From: Steroidobacter sp. | GTDB lineage: Bacteria > Pseudomonadota > Gammaproteobacteria > Steroidobacterales > Steroidobacteraceae | Assembly (NCBI RefSeq): GCF_016790065.1 | Contig: NZ_JAEUPY010000103.1 | Span: forward strand, 1 to 45,537 | DNA: 45,537 nucleotides | Reading direction: 5' to 3' | In this document: one piece after another, positions 1 through 8,559 of the stretch | Numbering within the stretch: the first letter of the stretch is position 1 | Layout: the number at the start of each line of letters is the position of its first letter | Program-made: the position numbers and the translations under genes | The notes under the pieces: generated by a model | Told to the model about the DNA's origin: nothing | Database searches by the model: none | The model's input: only the letters and a program-made list of their open reading frames with translations

Positions 1-2
1 GT

Positions 3-1421
3 CTCAAAGTCATGCTGGTGGAACAGGCCGACCTTGCTTCGGCAACCTCCTCGGCCAGCACCAAATTGATTCACGGCGGGCTGCGTTATCTGGAGTTTTT
101 CGAGTTCCGGCTGGTCCGTGAAGCGCTGATCGAGCGCGAACGCCTGCTGCGCATCGCGCCCCACATCATCCAGCCCATGCAATTCATTCTGCCGCACGTG
201 CCTGAATTACGGCCGCGGTGGCTGATGCGCCTGGGATTGTTTTTTTACGATCATATCGGCGGTCGAAAGATCCTGCCCGCGTCCCGTAGCGTGCGGTTAG
301 CGCACGGTGACTATGGGGCGCTCCGGCCTGGCTTGGATCATGGCTTCGCCTATTCCGATTGCTGGGTGGATGACAGCCGGCTCGTGGTTCTGAACGCGCT
401 CGATGCAGCCGCGCGCGGCGCGTCGATTCGCACCCGGACCCGCTTTGTCTCGGCCGAGGTGGAAGGCTCGCAATGGCTGGCGAAGATACTGGATCTTAAA
501 ACCAACGAAACCAGTCAGGTGCGGGCGCGCGCCATCGTCAACGCCGCCGGGCCATGGGTCAAAAATGTACTCAGCGGCTTTCCCGAAATGGAGGTCGGCG
601 CGCAGGTGCGACTCGTCAAGGGCAGTCACATCGTGGTGCCGCGACTCTACACCGGCGAACACGCGTTCATGCTACAGAACCCTGACAGCCGCATCGTGTT
701 CACCATTCCCTATCAAGATCAGTTCACGCTGGTCGGCACCACCGATGTGCCCTTCACCGGCGATGCCTCCAAGGTCGGCATCTCGCCCGATGAAGTTTTG
801 TATCTATGCGCCACCGTCAATAATTACTTTCGTAAACACATCGCGCCGGCCGATGTGAAGTGGAGTTATGCCGGCGTGCGGCCGCTGTCAGATGACGAAG
901 CTTCTAACGCATCCAAAGTCACGCGCGACTATCGACTCGAACTGACCGAGACGACGCGCGACGCGCCGCCGCTGCTCTCGGTGTTCGGCGGTAAGATCAC
1001 CACCTATCGACGGCTCGCCGAAAGCGCTCTGGAAAAGTTGCAGCCACACTTGAACAGTAGCGAGCGCGACTGGACCGACAAAGCTGCACTGCCGGGCGGC
1101 GATTTGCCACGCGCCGACTTCGCCTCGTTCGCGGCGGGCGTACAGAAGCGTTGGTCATTCTTACCGCCTGCGCTGGCACAGCGACTCTCGCATGCGTATG
1201 GCACTCGAGTGGAAAAAATTCTCGGCAAGGCACGGGCCATGCTGGATCTCGGCGAACACTACGGCGGCGGACTGACACAAGCCGAGATCGACTATCTGGT
1301 CGCCTACGAATGGGCGCGTAGCGGCGACGACGTGCTTTGGCGCCGAACCAAGATCGGCTTGCACTTGAACGCCCAGGAACGGCGTCGCGTCGCGCGGTTG
1401 TTCGATTCGCAACAAACTTGA
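3..1421 (+). CDS. glpD: Aerobic glycerol-3-phosphate dehydrogenase, 5' end missing
   Basis: FAD-dependent, membrane-associated enzyme that oxidises sn-glycerol 3-phosphate to dihydroxyacetone phosphate and passes electrons to quinone. The reading frame is open from the window edge, so the ATG at 12 is internal. Compared with E. coli GlpD, roughly the first 30 residues, holding the Rossmann FAD motif, lie outside. What remains matches the family along its length: TSSASTKLIHGGLRYLE near the start, the segments YSDCWVDDSRLV, KGSHIVVPR and GTTDVPF, then SVFGGKITTYRRLAE, and the C-terminal domain with DLGEHYGGG and DDVLWRRTKIGLHLN. It stops 51 bases before a DUF885 gene. Identity is near certain; only the truncation is a limitation. 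Confidence 0.97.
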   Translation, partial: LKVMLVEQADLASATSSASTKLIHGGLRYLEFFEFRLVREALIERERLLRIAPHIIQPMQFILPHVPELRPRWLMRLGLFFYDHIGGRKILPASRSVRLAHGDYGALRPGLDHGFAYSDCWVDDSRLVVLNALDAAARGASIRTRTRFVSAEVEGSQWLAKILDLKTNETSQVRARAIVNAAGPWVKNVLSGFPEMEVGAQVRLVKGSHIVVPRLYTGEHAFMLQNPDSRIVFTIPYQDQFTLVGTTDVPFTGDASKVGISPDEVLYLCATVNNYFRKHIAPADVKWSYAGVRPLSDDEASNASKVTRDYRLELTETTRDAPPLLSVFGGKITTYRRLAESALEKLQPHLNSSERDWTDKAALPGGDLPRADFASFAAGVQKRWSFLPPALAQRLSHAYGTRVEKILGKARAMLDLGEHYGGGLTQAEIDYLVAYEWARSGDDVLWRRTKIGLHLNAQERRRVARLFDSQQT

Positions 1422-1438
1422 GCAGACCACGCATGGCC

Positions 1439-1463
1439 AGCGTTACCGTAACTCCGGTAAGCT
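1439..1463. repeat. Short imperfect hairpin between glpD and the DUF885 gene
   Basis: AGC-g-TTACCG (1439-1448) can pair with CGGTAA-GCT (1455-1463) around a 6-base loop, with one bulged G. No T run follows, so an intrinsic terminator is unlikely. The hairpin ends 9 bases before the downstream ATG and could occlude its ribosome binding site. Seen by eye; function unknown. Confidence 0.25.
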
Positions 1464-1472
1464 GGCGCGCGC

Positions 1473-3284
1473 ATGAACCGCCGCACGCTCATCCGCACCG
1501 CTGTCGGAGCCGGCCTAGCAGCCTTTAGCGGGCTGCCGGCATTCGCTGCCGATGCCCCTGCCACTGCACTCGCCGCGCTATTGCAACGACTAGCAGAAGA
1601 CTATCTGCGTCGTAGCCCGGAAGAAGCCACCGGCAATGAATTCGATGTCGGCAAGCATGCGAACTTACGTTCGCAACTCGACGATCGCTCGCTGAGTGCA
1701 TCGGCCAAAGACCGCGAGTCATCAGCGCGAGCATTGAGCGAGCTGAGCCGCATCGACCGAACCACACTCGATGCAGCCGCCAAGCTCGACTACGACACTG
1801 CGGTGTTCGTGTACTCGACGCTGAAGGAATTGACGGCGCGTTACGGCATGGTCGACATCAACCTGCGACCCAGCCCGTATCCGGTCAGCCAGATGAACGG
1901 CACCTATTATTGGTTGCCGGAGTTTCTAGGATCGCGTCATCCGCTCGAGTCGGCGCAGGATGTTGACGCGTACTACTCGCGGTTGACGGCGCTGGGTCGC
2001 GCGTTGGATCAGGAGACCGAACGCATTCGGCACGACGCCGGCATCGGCGTGATTCCGCCGAGTTTCGTCATCACTCGCACCATCGCGCAGATTCAAACGC
2101 TGCGACAGGCCAAACCAACACAGACGGCCATGATCGCGCCGGCCATGGAACGCGCCAAAGCCAAGAAGCTTGGCGACGTTGGTACGCGAGCCGAACAGAT
2201 ATTCCGAGCCAACATTGCGCCAGCCCTTGATCGTCAGATTCAAGCGCTGCAGTCGTTATCGCCAAAGGCTAAGACTGCCGCTGGCGTCTGGGCGCTGCCC
2301 GACGGTGACGCCTACTACGCAAGCTCCGTTCGCTCGAACACCACGACCAGCATCGCCCCTGGTGAACTGCATCAGCGCGGTCTGCAACTGGTCGCCGATA
2401 TCACAGCGCAACTAGACCGCGGCTTGCAGCAGCAAGGACTGAAAACCGGATCAGTCGCTGAGCGCGTCAAAGCACTAGATGCCGATGCTCGCTTCCTGGT
2501 GCCGGAGAACGATGCCGGTCGCGAGCAACTGTTGGCCGCGGCGAGCGACATGATCGCTGCGATTCGCGCGCTGCTGCCGAAAGGGTTCCAGACCATCCCC
2601 AAGGATGAGTTACTGGTGAAGCGCATTCCGGTGGCCATCGAGAATGGCGCGCCCGGCGCGTTCTACAGCGATGGCGTCGGCGGCCAGCCCGGCACGTTCT
2701 CATTGAATCTGAAGTCGCCGGCCGAGCTGCCGTTATGGCGCTTGCCGACGCTGGCACATCACGAAGGCATTCCCGGACATCACTTCCAATTCAGCGTGCT
2801 ACGCGCGGCTGGAGAGTTGTCGCTGTTCCGCCGGCTGGTGCGTTTCTCTGCGTACACCGAAGGCTGGGCGCTTTATGCCGAGCGTGTGGCTGACGAGCTC
2901 GGCATCTATGACAGCAATCCAGCTGGGCGCATCGGACTGCTGCAATCGGAGCTGTTCCGTGCCGCGCGCATCGTCGTCGACACTGGCATTCATCATCATC
3001 GCTGGACGCGCGAGCAAGCCGTCAAATGGATGGTTGAGAACGCGGGCGAGCGACAGATGGCCGCCGAACGCGAGATCGATCGTTACTGCGTGTATCCCGG
3101 CCAGGCTTGCAGCTTCATGGTAGGCGCAACTGAGATTCGTGCCGCTCGTGAGCGGGCTCGTCAACGGATGGGCTCGCGCTTCGATGTGCGCGCATTTCAC
3201 GACCTGGTGCTGCGATCCGGCCCCGTGCCCATCGATGTGCTGCACTCAGCGGTGGATCAGTGGAGCCAGACCGCGTCCGCTTGA
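1473..3284 (+). CDS. Secreted DUF885-family protein, putative metallopeptidase
   Basis: A 603-residue protein of the DUF885 family. The N-terminus (MNRRTLIRTAVGAGLAAF...FAA) has twin arginines followed by a hydrophobic stretch and an Ala-x-Ala end, which looks like a Tat or Sec signal peptide, so export is likely. The family's metal-site motif HHEGIPGHH lies at residues 429-437, and a downstream glutamate sits in AYTEGWALYAER (E463). Family members are described as metallopeptidase-like, but the substrate here cannot be told. The ATG at 1473 is chosen because it opens the signal peptide. It follows glpD by 51 bases and may share its transcript, but no functional link to glycerol metabolism is evident. 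Confidence 0.85.
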   Translation: MNRRTLIRTAVGAGLAAFSGLPAFAADAPATALAALLQRLAEDYLRRSPEEATGNEFDVGKHANLRSQLDDRSLSASAKDRESSARALSELSRIDRTTLDAAAKLDYDTAVFVYSTLKELTARYGMVDINLRPSPYPVSQMNGTYYWLPEFLGSRHPLESAQDVDAYYSRLTALGRALDQETERIRHDAGIGVIPPSFVITRTIAQIQTLRQAKPTQTAMIAPAMERAKAKKLGDVGTRAEQIFRANIAPALDRQIQALQSLSPKAKTAAGVWALPDGDAYYASSVRSNTTTSIAPGELHQRGLQLVADITAQLDRGLQQQGLKTGSVAERVKALDADARFLVPENDAGREQLLAAASDMIAAIRALLPKGFQTIPKDELLVKRIPVAIENGAPGAFYSDGVGGQPGTFSLNLKSPAELPLWRLPTLAHHEGIPGHHFQFSVLRAAGELSLFRRLVRFSAYTEGWALYAERVADELGIYDSNPAGRIGLLQSELFRAARIVVDTGIHHHRWTREQAVKWMVENAGERQMAAEREIDRYCVYPGQACSFMVGATEIRAARERARQRMGSRFDVRAFHDLVLRSGPVPIDVLHSAVDQWSQTASA

Positions 3285-3325
3285 GCACGGACGCAGCCTG
3301 TCTGCCTAGTTCATCTGAATGGGCG

Positions 3326-5962
3326 CTAGAACCGATACTGCAACTCCATTCCATAGGTTCGCGGATACGTCAGCGACACTGAGCGCCGCGACCCGATGGG
3401 CGTCGGCGAACTGCCCGTGGAACTGCCATAACCGATTTCGTCGAGCGCGTTCTTGACGAAACCGATGACGGTGTAGCGATTCTCCGCGTCATTCCATAAC
3501 AAACGAAAGTCTGCGATCTCGAACGATGGCGCCGTATAGATTGGATTGTTCCAAATGGTCGATTGCTGATCGCCCGTGTCGGTGTACATGCCGCTGACCG
3601 TGAACGAGCCCGGCGTGAATCTCCACGTGTAGTTCGCACCTACCGTCCACTTGTTCTTGGGCGACAACGGCAGGCGATTGCCGACCAAGGTCTGCGCCAC
3701 GTCACCGTTGGGCAACGTGCTAGTGCGACGAGCGCCCGCCGTCAGGCCGGTGGGATCGGCGTTGTCGACGAAACAGCAGCCGTCGGTGATCTTGGCGTCC
3801 AGATACGAGTAGCTGGCCATCAGCTGCAATCGATTTATAGGCGACCAACTCGCCTCCACTTCCACGCCTTGCACGCGAGCCTGCAAGTTGAGAAAGCGTG
3901 CGGCCGTAATCGTACCGAGCGACACCGTCAGCGGCGTTTGGAACCCGTCGTAGTCGCTATAGAACACCGCGGTATTCACTTGCAGCTGATCCGCGAGCAC
4001 GGTCTTGATGCCTAGTTCGTATGAGTCGACGTACTCAGGGTCGGCATACGGATTGGGCGTGAGACCGTTGGAGCCCAACCAGCCGCCCGACTTGTAGCCG
4101 CGGCTGTAACGCAGATACACATTCGTATCGTCGTTGGGCTCCCACTGCAGACCCGTGGTACCAGTCACCGCATCCCAATTGCCAGCGAGGCTACGCCGCA
4201 AGCCGCCACCGGGATTCGCCGTCAGATCCGGCGAACAGGCAGTGGCACCGCAGACCTGGCTCTGTGTTACATCCAACGCCAGCGCCTGCGTTTGCGCCAG
4301 CACTGCTGGAGCAATCAGCGGCGCGATGATTGGCACTTGCGTTTGTATGTACGCGAGCGGCGTACCGACAGGAAACAAGCCGATGATGATGCTCTCGAGC
4401 GTGCCTTGCGCGTCGGCCGCGGCAATCGCAGTCCCAGGCGTGCGAGCCACGTAACGAGCACTGTCGATGCCAGTCTTTTTATCTTCGGTGTAACGCAAGC
4501 CCATGGTTAATGTCCAGGCCTTGGCAAACGACCAATCGACCTGGCCGAAACCAGCGTACGAATCGGTTTCCAAATGGCCGTCGACTGCTAGAAACGCGCC
4601 GCTCGGATTCGCCGCCGCGCCCAGCGGATTCATGATGGCGTTGTCGCCGACCACCGCGATGCCCTGCGGCTGGTCCCATTTCTGGCTGTATTGATACAAC
4701 CCCACGATCCATTGCACAGCGCCGTCGCCGTTCGAGGCAAGATTCAACTCATTCGATTGCCACTGCTGATACTCGCGATAATAAGTCCGTGCATCGGGAG
4801 TGACGTTCAATGCGGTGAATGCAGGACGAGCAATGGTCTGGCTAGGCAACGGTCCCGCCGCACCGTCCAGATCGATGGACAACGTTCCGCTCGATGGCAC
4901 TGGAACGTTGAATGGCGCAGTTCGCGGCGTGTTGTCGCTGTCCGATGACGTGAAATAGGCGTACTGCTGATAACCGGACAACAACTTCAGCGTGGCACCC
5001 TCGAAGTCCGCCGTCACATCCAAGTGGACTCGATGCTGATCGTGTAGCGTGCCTTGGGACGGTGAGTTGGTGTTGATGGTGTAGGGATCGGCCACGCTTG
5101 GATTCACACCGCCATAGCCAAACACGCTGTTGTAGTACAACGCCGAGCTGCCGGTTCCGGACAACGAAATGTTGTTGAACGCGGAAATGGTGCTGCCGAG
5201 CGTGTTGCCCACTCCGTAACTATCCTGCCACTCGAACTTCGAATACCTCAGCCGCGCGACCACTCGCTCACCCAGGTCCGCTTCGAGCTGCGCTTCGACC
5301 ATCCAGCGATCGCTGTCGGCGGTGTCGCCGCCGGTGCCGATGTTGTTGATGAAGCCTTGCTCGCGTCGATCCTTGGAGCCGCCGATCAAAAAACGTAACG
5401 ACTCAGTCAACGGGCCGCGCAACAGTGCATCGGTGCGCCAACTGCCGTAGTTGCCGAAAGTACCGCGAACCTCGCCGTTGAATTCCTTGGTCGGTCGTTT
5501 GGCAATGACGTTGAGTGTGCCGCCGATGGAATTGCGACCGTACAAAGTGCCCTGCGGGCCGCGCAGGATTTCGGTGCGATCGATGAACAACGACGGCGTC
5601 GAAGTGTCCGCCATGGACGTGGAAAAAATGCCATCGGAATACAACGCCACCGAAGGGTCAGTGCCGATGTTATTGGTGAGACGGCCGAAGCCGCGAATCG
5701 ATAGTCGATCGTTGTTGGTATAGCTCAAGCTGGGCGTGATGCGCGCCACGTCTTCTATTGTGTTGACGCCGATCAGATCTCGGCGGGCGCTGGTGTAGGC
5801 GGAAACGGCAACGGGTACTTCCAGTAACGTTTGTTCGCGCTTCTCGGCAGTGACTACGACTTCTTCCAGTGTTCTATTGCTGACTTCCTGTGCGTTCGTC
5901 ATCCCACTCACGCACAACAGGCCGCCCATGACGGACAGCATCCCTCGCTGTTGCATCTTCAT
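3326..5962 (-). CDS. TonB-dependent outer membrane receptor
   Basis: An 878-residue outer membrane beta-barrel transporter powered by TonB-ExbBD. There is a signal peptide at about residues 1-25 ending near MTNAQ, then TLEEVVVTAEKREQ (the usual start of the plug domain in this class). The plug includes LRGPQGTLYGRNSIGGTLNV, and a long barrel ends in LQYRF with the terminal aromatic expected by the BAM machinery. Length is normal for the iron-complex/catecholate-like class. The neighbours (a DUF885 gene converging, kbl-tdh diverging) give no substrate, and no TonB, periplasmic-binding or degradation gene lies beside it. The ligand is therefore open: siderophore, vitamin, oligosaccharide or hydrophobic compound are all possible. 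Confidence 0.93.
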   Translation of the reverse strand: MKMQQRGMLSVMGGLLCVSGMTNAQEVSNRTLEEVVVTAEKREQTLLEVPVAVSAYTSARRDLIGVNTIEDVARITPSLSYTNNDRLSIRGFGRLTNNIGTDPSVALYSDGIFSTSMADTSTPSLFIDRTEILRGPQGTLYGRNSIGGTLNVIAKRPTKEFNGEVRGTFGNYGSWRTDALLRGPLTESLRFLIGGSKDRREQGFINNIGTGGDTADSDRWMVEAQLEADLGERVVARLRYSKFEWQDSYGVGNTLGSTISAFNNISLSGTGSSALYYNSVFGYGGVNPSVADPYTINTNSPSQGTLHDQHRVHLDVTADFEGATLKLLSGYQQYAYFTSSDSDNTPRTAPFNVPVPSSGTLSIDLDGAAGPLPSQTIARPAFTALNVTPDARTYYREYQQWQSNELNLASNGDGAVQWIVGLYQYSQKWDQPQGIAVVGDNAIMNPLGAAANPSGAFLAVDGHLETDSYAGFGQVDWSFAKAWTLTMGLRYTEDKKTGIDSARYVARTPGTAIAAADAQGTLESIIIGLFPVGTPLAYIQTQVPIIAPLIAPAVLAQTQALALDVTQSQVCGATACSPDLTANPGGGLRRSLAGNWDAVTGTTGLQWEPNDDTNVYLRYSRGYKSGGWLGSNGLTPNPYADPEYVDSYELGIKTVLADQLQVNTAVFYSDYDGFQTPLTVSLGTITAARFLNLQARVQGVEVEASWSPINRLQLMASYSYLDAKITDGCCFVDNADPTGLTAGARRTSTLPNGDVAQTLVGNRLPLSPKNKWTVGANYTWRFTPGSFTVSGMYTDTGDQQSTIWNNPIYTAPSFEIADFRLLWNDAENRYTVIGFVKNALDEIGYGSSTGSSPTPIGSRRSVSLTYPRTYGMELQYRF

Positions 5963-6065
5963 GAGAACCCCCGTCGGACTGCCGCGGCAGCCGATTACTA
6001 GTTATATGTGGAACCGATAAATCCCTTTGGGCTGGTCAGTAGCGTGGTCGTCTGTAGCCATACCG

Positions 6066-6094
6066 AGAATAAAAATTTACCCCTGGCAACGCAA
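6066..6094 (-). promoter_or_regulatory. Candidate sigma-70 promoter for the TonB receptor
   Basis: On the minus strand, TTGCGT (6094-6089) and TATTCT (6071-6066) are 17 bases apart, about 105 bases before the receptor's start codon. Both hexamers are only partial matches. The 284-base gap 5963-6246 between the receptor and kbl otherwise shows no gene or RNA that I can recognise. Confidence 0.3.
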
Positions 6095-6246
6095 TATGTC
6101 CGATTAATGCCGCTGCACGGAACTGTACTGGCCCTTCTATGAGCTGTACTCCAAGCTGCGGAACCTAGCTGACCTGCTAGCCGTCATCCGCACAGTGGCA
6201 CAATCCGCGCCTTCTTCGAGGGGCGCGGCGTAGCGAGGTCTTGATT

Positions 6247-7437
6247 GTGAAGCGTGATTTTCTGCAACGGCTGACGGCCGAGACTGAACAGCTGCGGACC
6301 CAAGGTCTGTTCAAACCAGAACGCATACTTAGCACTCCGCAAAGCGCTTCAGTGCGCGTGGTCGGCGGCAACGAAGTGCTGAATCTTTGCGCCAACAATT
6401 ATTTAGGCCTGGCGAACCACGCGTCGGTGCGCGAGGCAGCGCGACTGGCGCTGGATCGTTATGGCTATGGCATGGCCTCGGTGCGCTTCATCTGCGGCAC
6501 CCATCAAATCCATAAGGACCTGGAAGAGCGCCTGAGCCGCTTTCTGGGCACCGACGACACGATTCTGTATTCCTCCTGCTTCGACGCCAACGGCGGCTTG
6601 TTCGAAACCTTGCTGGACGAGCAGGACGCAGTGATCAGCGACTCGCTGAATCACGCCAGCATCATCGACGGTATCCGCCTGTGCAAAGCGCAGCGCTTCC
6701 GTTATGCCAACAACGATCTGGATGAACTGGAAACGCGACTCAAAGAAGCCGCCAACGCCCGTGTGCGCTTGATCGCCACGGACGGCGTGTTCTCCATGGA
6801 CGGCGTGATCGCACGCTTGCAGGAAATTTGCGACTTAGCGGATCGATACGACGCACTTGTCATGGTGGACGATTCGCACTCTGTGGGTTTCATCGGCGAC
6901 AAGGGTCGCGGCACACACGAGTTGCGTGGCGTAATGGATCGCGTGGACATCATCACCGGCACGCTCGGCAAAGCATTGGGCGGCGCTGCTGGCGGCTACA
7001 CGTCGGGTCGCAAAGAAATCATCGCCTGGCTGCGGCAACGCTCGCGACCTTATTTGTTCTCCAACAGCATTCCGCCATTCATCGCGGCGGCCAGCTTGCG
7101 AGTGATCGACCTGCTCGAGGCTGATGACCAGCTACGCGTGAAACTGCGTGAGAATGCAGCTCACTTCCGCAAAGGCATGACGGACGCCGGCTTCAACCTG
7201 GTGCCCGGCGAGCACCCCATCATTCCGGTCATGCTCGGCGATGCCAAGGTCGCGTCCGAGTTTGCCCAGCGCCTGCTCGATCATGGCGTTTATGTCATCG
7301 GTTTCTCTTTCCCGGTGGTCCCGCACGGCAAGGCGCGCATTCGCACGCAAATGTCCGCGGCGCATACCACCCAGCAGCTGGACAAGGCCGTCGCTGCATT
7401 CACCACAGTAGGCAAGGAACTCGGCGTCATTCGATAA
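6247..7437 (+). CDS. kbl: 2-amino-3-ketobutyrate CoA ligase (glycine C-acetyltransferase)
   Basis: PLP enzyme that cleaves 2-amino-3-oxobutyrate with CoA to glycine and acetyl-CoA, the second step of threonine degradation after Tdh. The protein (396 residues) follows E. coli Kbl nearly throughout: [50 protein letters not shown], and the PLP lysine K242 in [11 protein letters not shown] chose the GTG at 6247 because GAGG (6235-6238) sits 8 bases upstream and the resulting MKRDFLQRL fits the family's N-terminus. A TTG at 6241 would add two residues but has poor spacing. tdh follows after 30 bases, and the pair forms an operon. Confidence 0.97.
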   Translation: MKRDFLQRLTAETEQLRTQGLFKPERILSTPQSASVRVVGGNEVLNLCANNYLGLANHASVREAARLALDRYGYGMASVRFICGTHQIHKDLEERLSRFLGTDDTILYSSCFDANGGLFETLLDEQDAVISDSLNHASIIDGIRLCKAQRFRYANNDLDELETRLKEAANARVRLIATDGVFSMDGVIARLQEICDLADRYDALVMVDDSHSVGFIGDKGRGTHELRGVMDRVDIITGTLGKALGGAAGGYTSGRKEIIAWLRQRSRPYLFSNSIPPFIAAASLRVIDLLEADDQLRVKLRENAAHFRKGMTDAGFNLVPGEHPIIPVMLGDAKVASEFAQRLLDHGVYVIGFSFPVVPHGKARIRTQMSAAHTTQQLDKAVAAFTTVGKELGVIR

Positions 7438-7467
7438 TTCATTCAACTTCAGAGCAAACGAATAACC

Positions 7468-8499
7468 ATGCGCGCACTAGTCAAAGCCCATGCTGCTGTC
7501 GGTATCGAGTTACAGGAGATTCCCAAACCCACGGTGGGACCCAACGATGTGATGATCCGCATCAAGCGGACTGCCATCTGCGGCACCGACATGCACATCT
7601 ACAACTGGGATGCGTGGGCCCAGAAAACCATTCCCGTGCCGATGGCGGTCGGTCACGAATACAGCGGCGAGATCGTGGAGATCGGCAGCGAAGTATCCGG
7701 GTTTGCGATCGGCGATCGCGTCTCTGGCGAAGGTCACATCACTTGCGGCTACTGCCGTAACTGTCGCGCCGGCCGTCGGCATCTTTGCCGTAACACGCTC
7801 GGCGTGGGCGTGAATCGTCAGGGTTCGTTCGCCGATTACGTGGTGATTCCTGCGTTCAACGCGTTCAAGCTGCCCGCCGTCATCGACGACGAAATCGCGT
7901 CGATCCTGGATCCGCTGGGCAATGCCGTGCACACCGCACTCGCGTTCGACCTGGTCGGCGAAGACGTGCTGATCACCGGTGCCGGTCCGATTGGCATCAT
8001 GGCCGCAGCCATCGCGCGCTTCGTCGGTGCTCGCAACGTCGTGATTACCGACGTGAACGACTATCGCCTGGAACTGGCTCGCAAGATGGGCGCCACGCTG
8101 GCGTTGAACGTACAACGCGACTCGCTGGACGACGCGATGAAACAGCTGGGCATGCAGGAAGGCTTCGACGTCGGCCTGGAAATGTCGGGCAACCCTTCAG
8201 CCATCCGCAGCATGCTGCGCACCCTGCATCACGGCGGCAGCATTGCCATGCTGGGCATCCCGTCCAGCGAAGTCGCCATCGATTGGAACGAAGTGGTGTT
8301 CAAGGGCCTGACCATCAAAGGCATCTACGGCCGTGAGATGTTCGAGACCTGGTACAAGATGGCGGCCATGCTCCAGAGCGGCTTGAACATCCGCCCCATC
8401 ATCACCCATCGCCTGCCGATCAAGGACTATCAGCGCGGCTTCGAAATCATGGGCGCGGGTCAGTCGGGCAAGGTGGTACTGGATTGGGAAACTGCCTGA
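7468..8499 (+). CDS. tdh: L-threonine 3-dehydrogenase
   Basis: Zinc- and NAD-dependent medium-chain dehydrogenase that oxidises L-threonine to 2-amino-3-oxobutyrate, which Kbl then uses. The product has 343 residues. Catalytic zinc ligands C38 (TAICGTD) and H63-E64 (VGHEYSGE) are visible, as are the four structural-zinc cysteines C93, C96, C99 and C107 ([15 protein letters not shown]) and the NAD-binding turn [12 protein letters not shown]. The segments [16 protein letters not shown] and [20 protein letters not shown] are Tdh-specific and separate it from other alcohol dehydrogenases. It is the second gene of the kbl-tdh operon and is closed by a strong terminator. Confidence 0.97.
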   Translation: MRALVKAHAAVGIELQEIPKPTVGPNDVMIRIKRTAICGTDMHIYNWDAWAQKTIPVPMAVGHEYSGEIVEIGSEVSGFAIGDRVSGEGHITCGYCRNCRAGRRHLCRNTLGVGVNRQGSFADYVVIPAFNAFKLPAVIDDEIASILDPLGNAVHTALAFDLVGEDVLITGAGPIGIMAAAIARFVGARNVVITDVNDYRLELARKMGATLALNVQRDSLDDAMKQLGMQEGFDVGLEMSGNPSAIRSMLRTLHHGGSIAMLGIPSSEVAIDWNEVVFKGLTIKGIYGREMFETWYKMAAMLQSGLNIRPIITHRLPIKDYQRGFEIMGAGQSGKVVLDWETA

Positions 8500-8513
8500 T
8501 CCAGACAGTCACT

Positions 8514-8544
8514 AGAGCCCCGCCGTCACGGCGGGGCTCTTTTT
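8514..8544 (+). terminator. Intrinsic terminator of the kbl-tdh operon
   Basis: AGAGCCCCGCC (8514-8524) pairs perfectly with GGCGGGGCTCT (8530-8540) around a short GTCAC loop and runs directly into TTTTT. It begins 15 bases after the tdh stop codon. No T run exists on the opposite strand, so it mainly serves the rightward operon, although the stem could also slow sppA transcripts arriving from the right. Confidence 0.92.
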
Positions 8545-8559
8545 ATTTCAGAGGCCGAT

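Noticed and set aside
3273-3294. GCGTCCG...CGGACGC hairpin over the DUF885 stop codon as a terminator
   Set aside because: The 7-base stem is perfect, but neither strand has a T run after it, and with two convergent genes it may be chance in GC-rich sequence.
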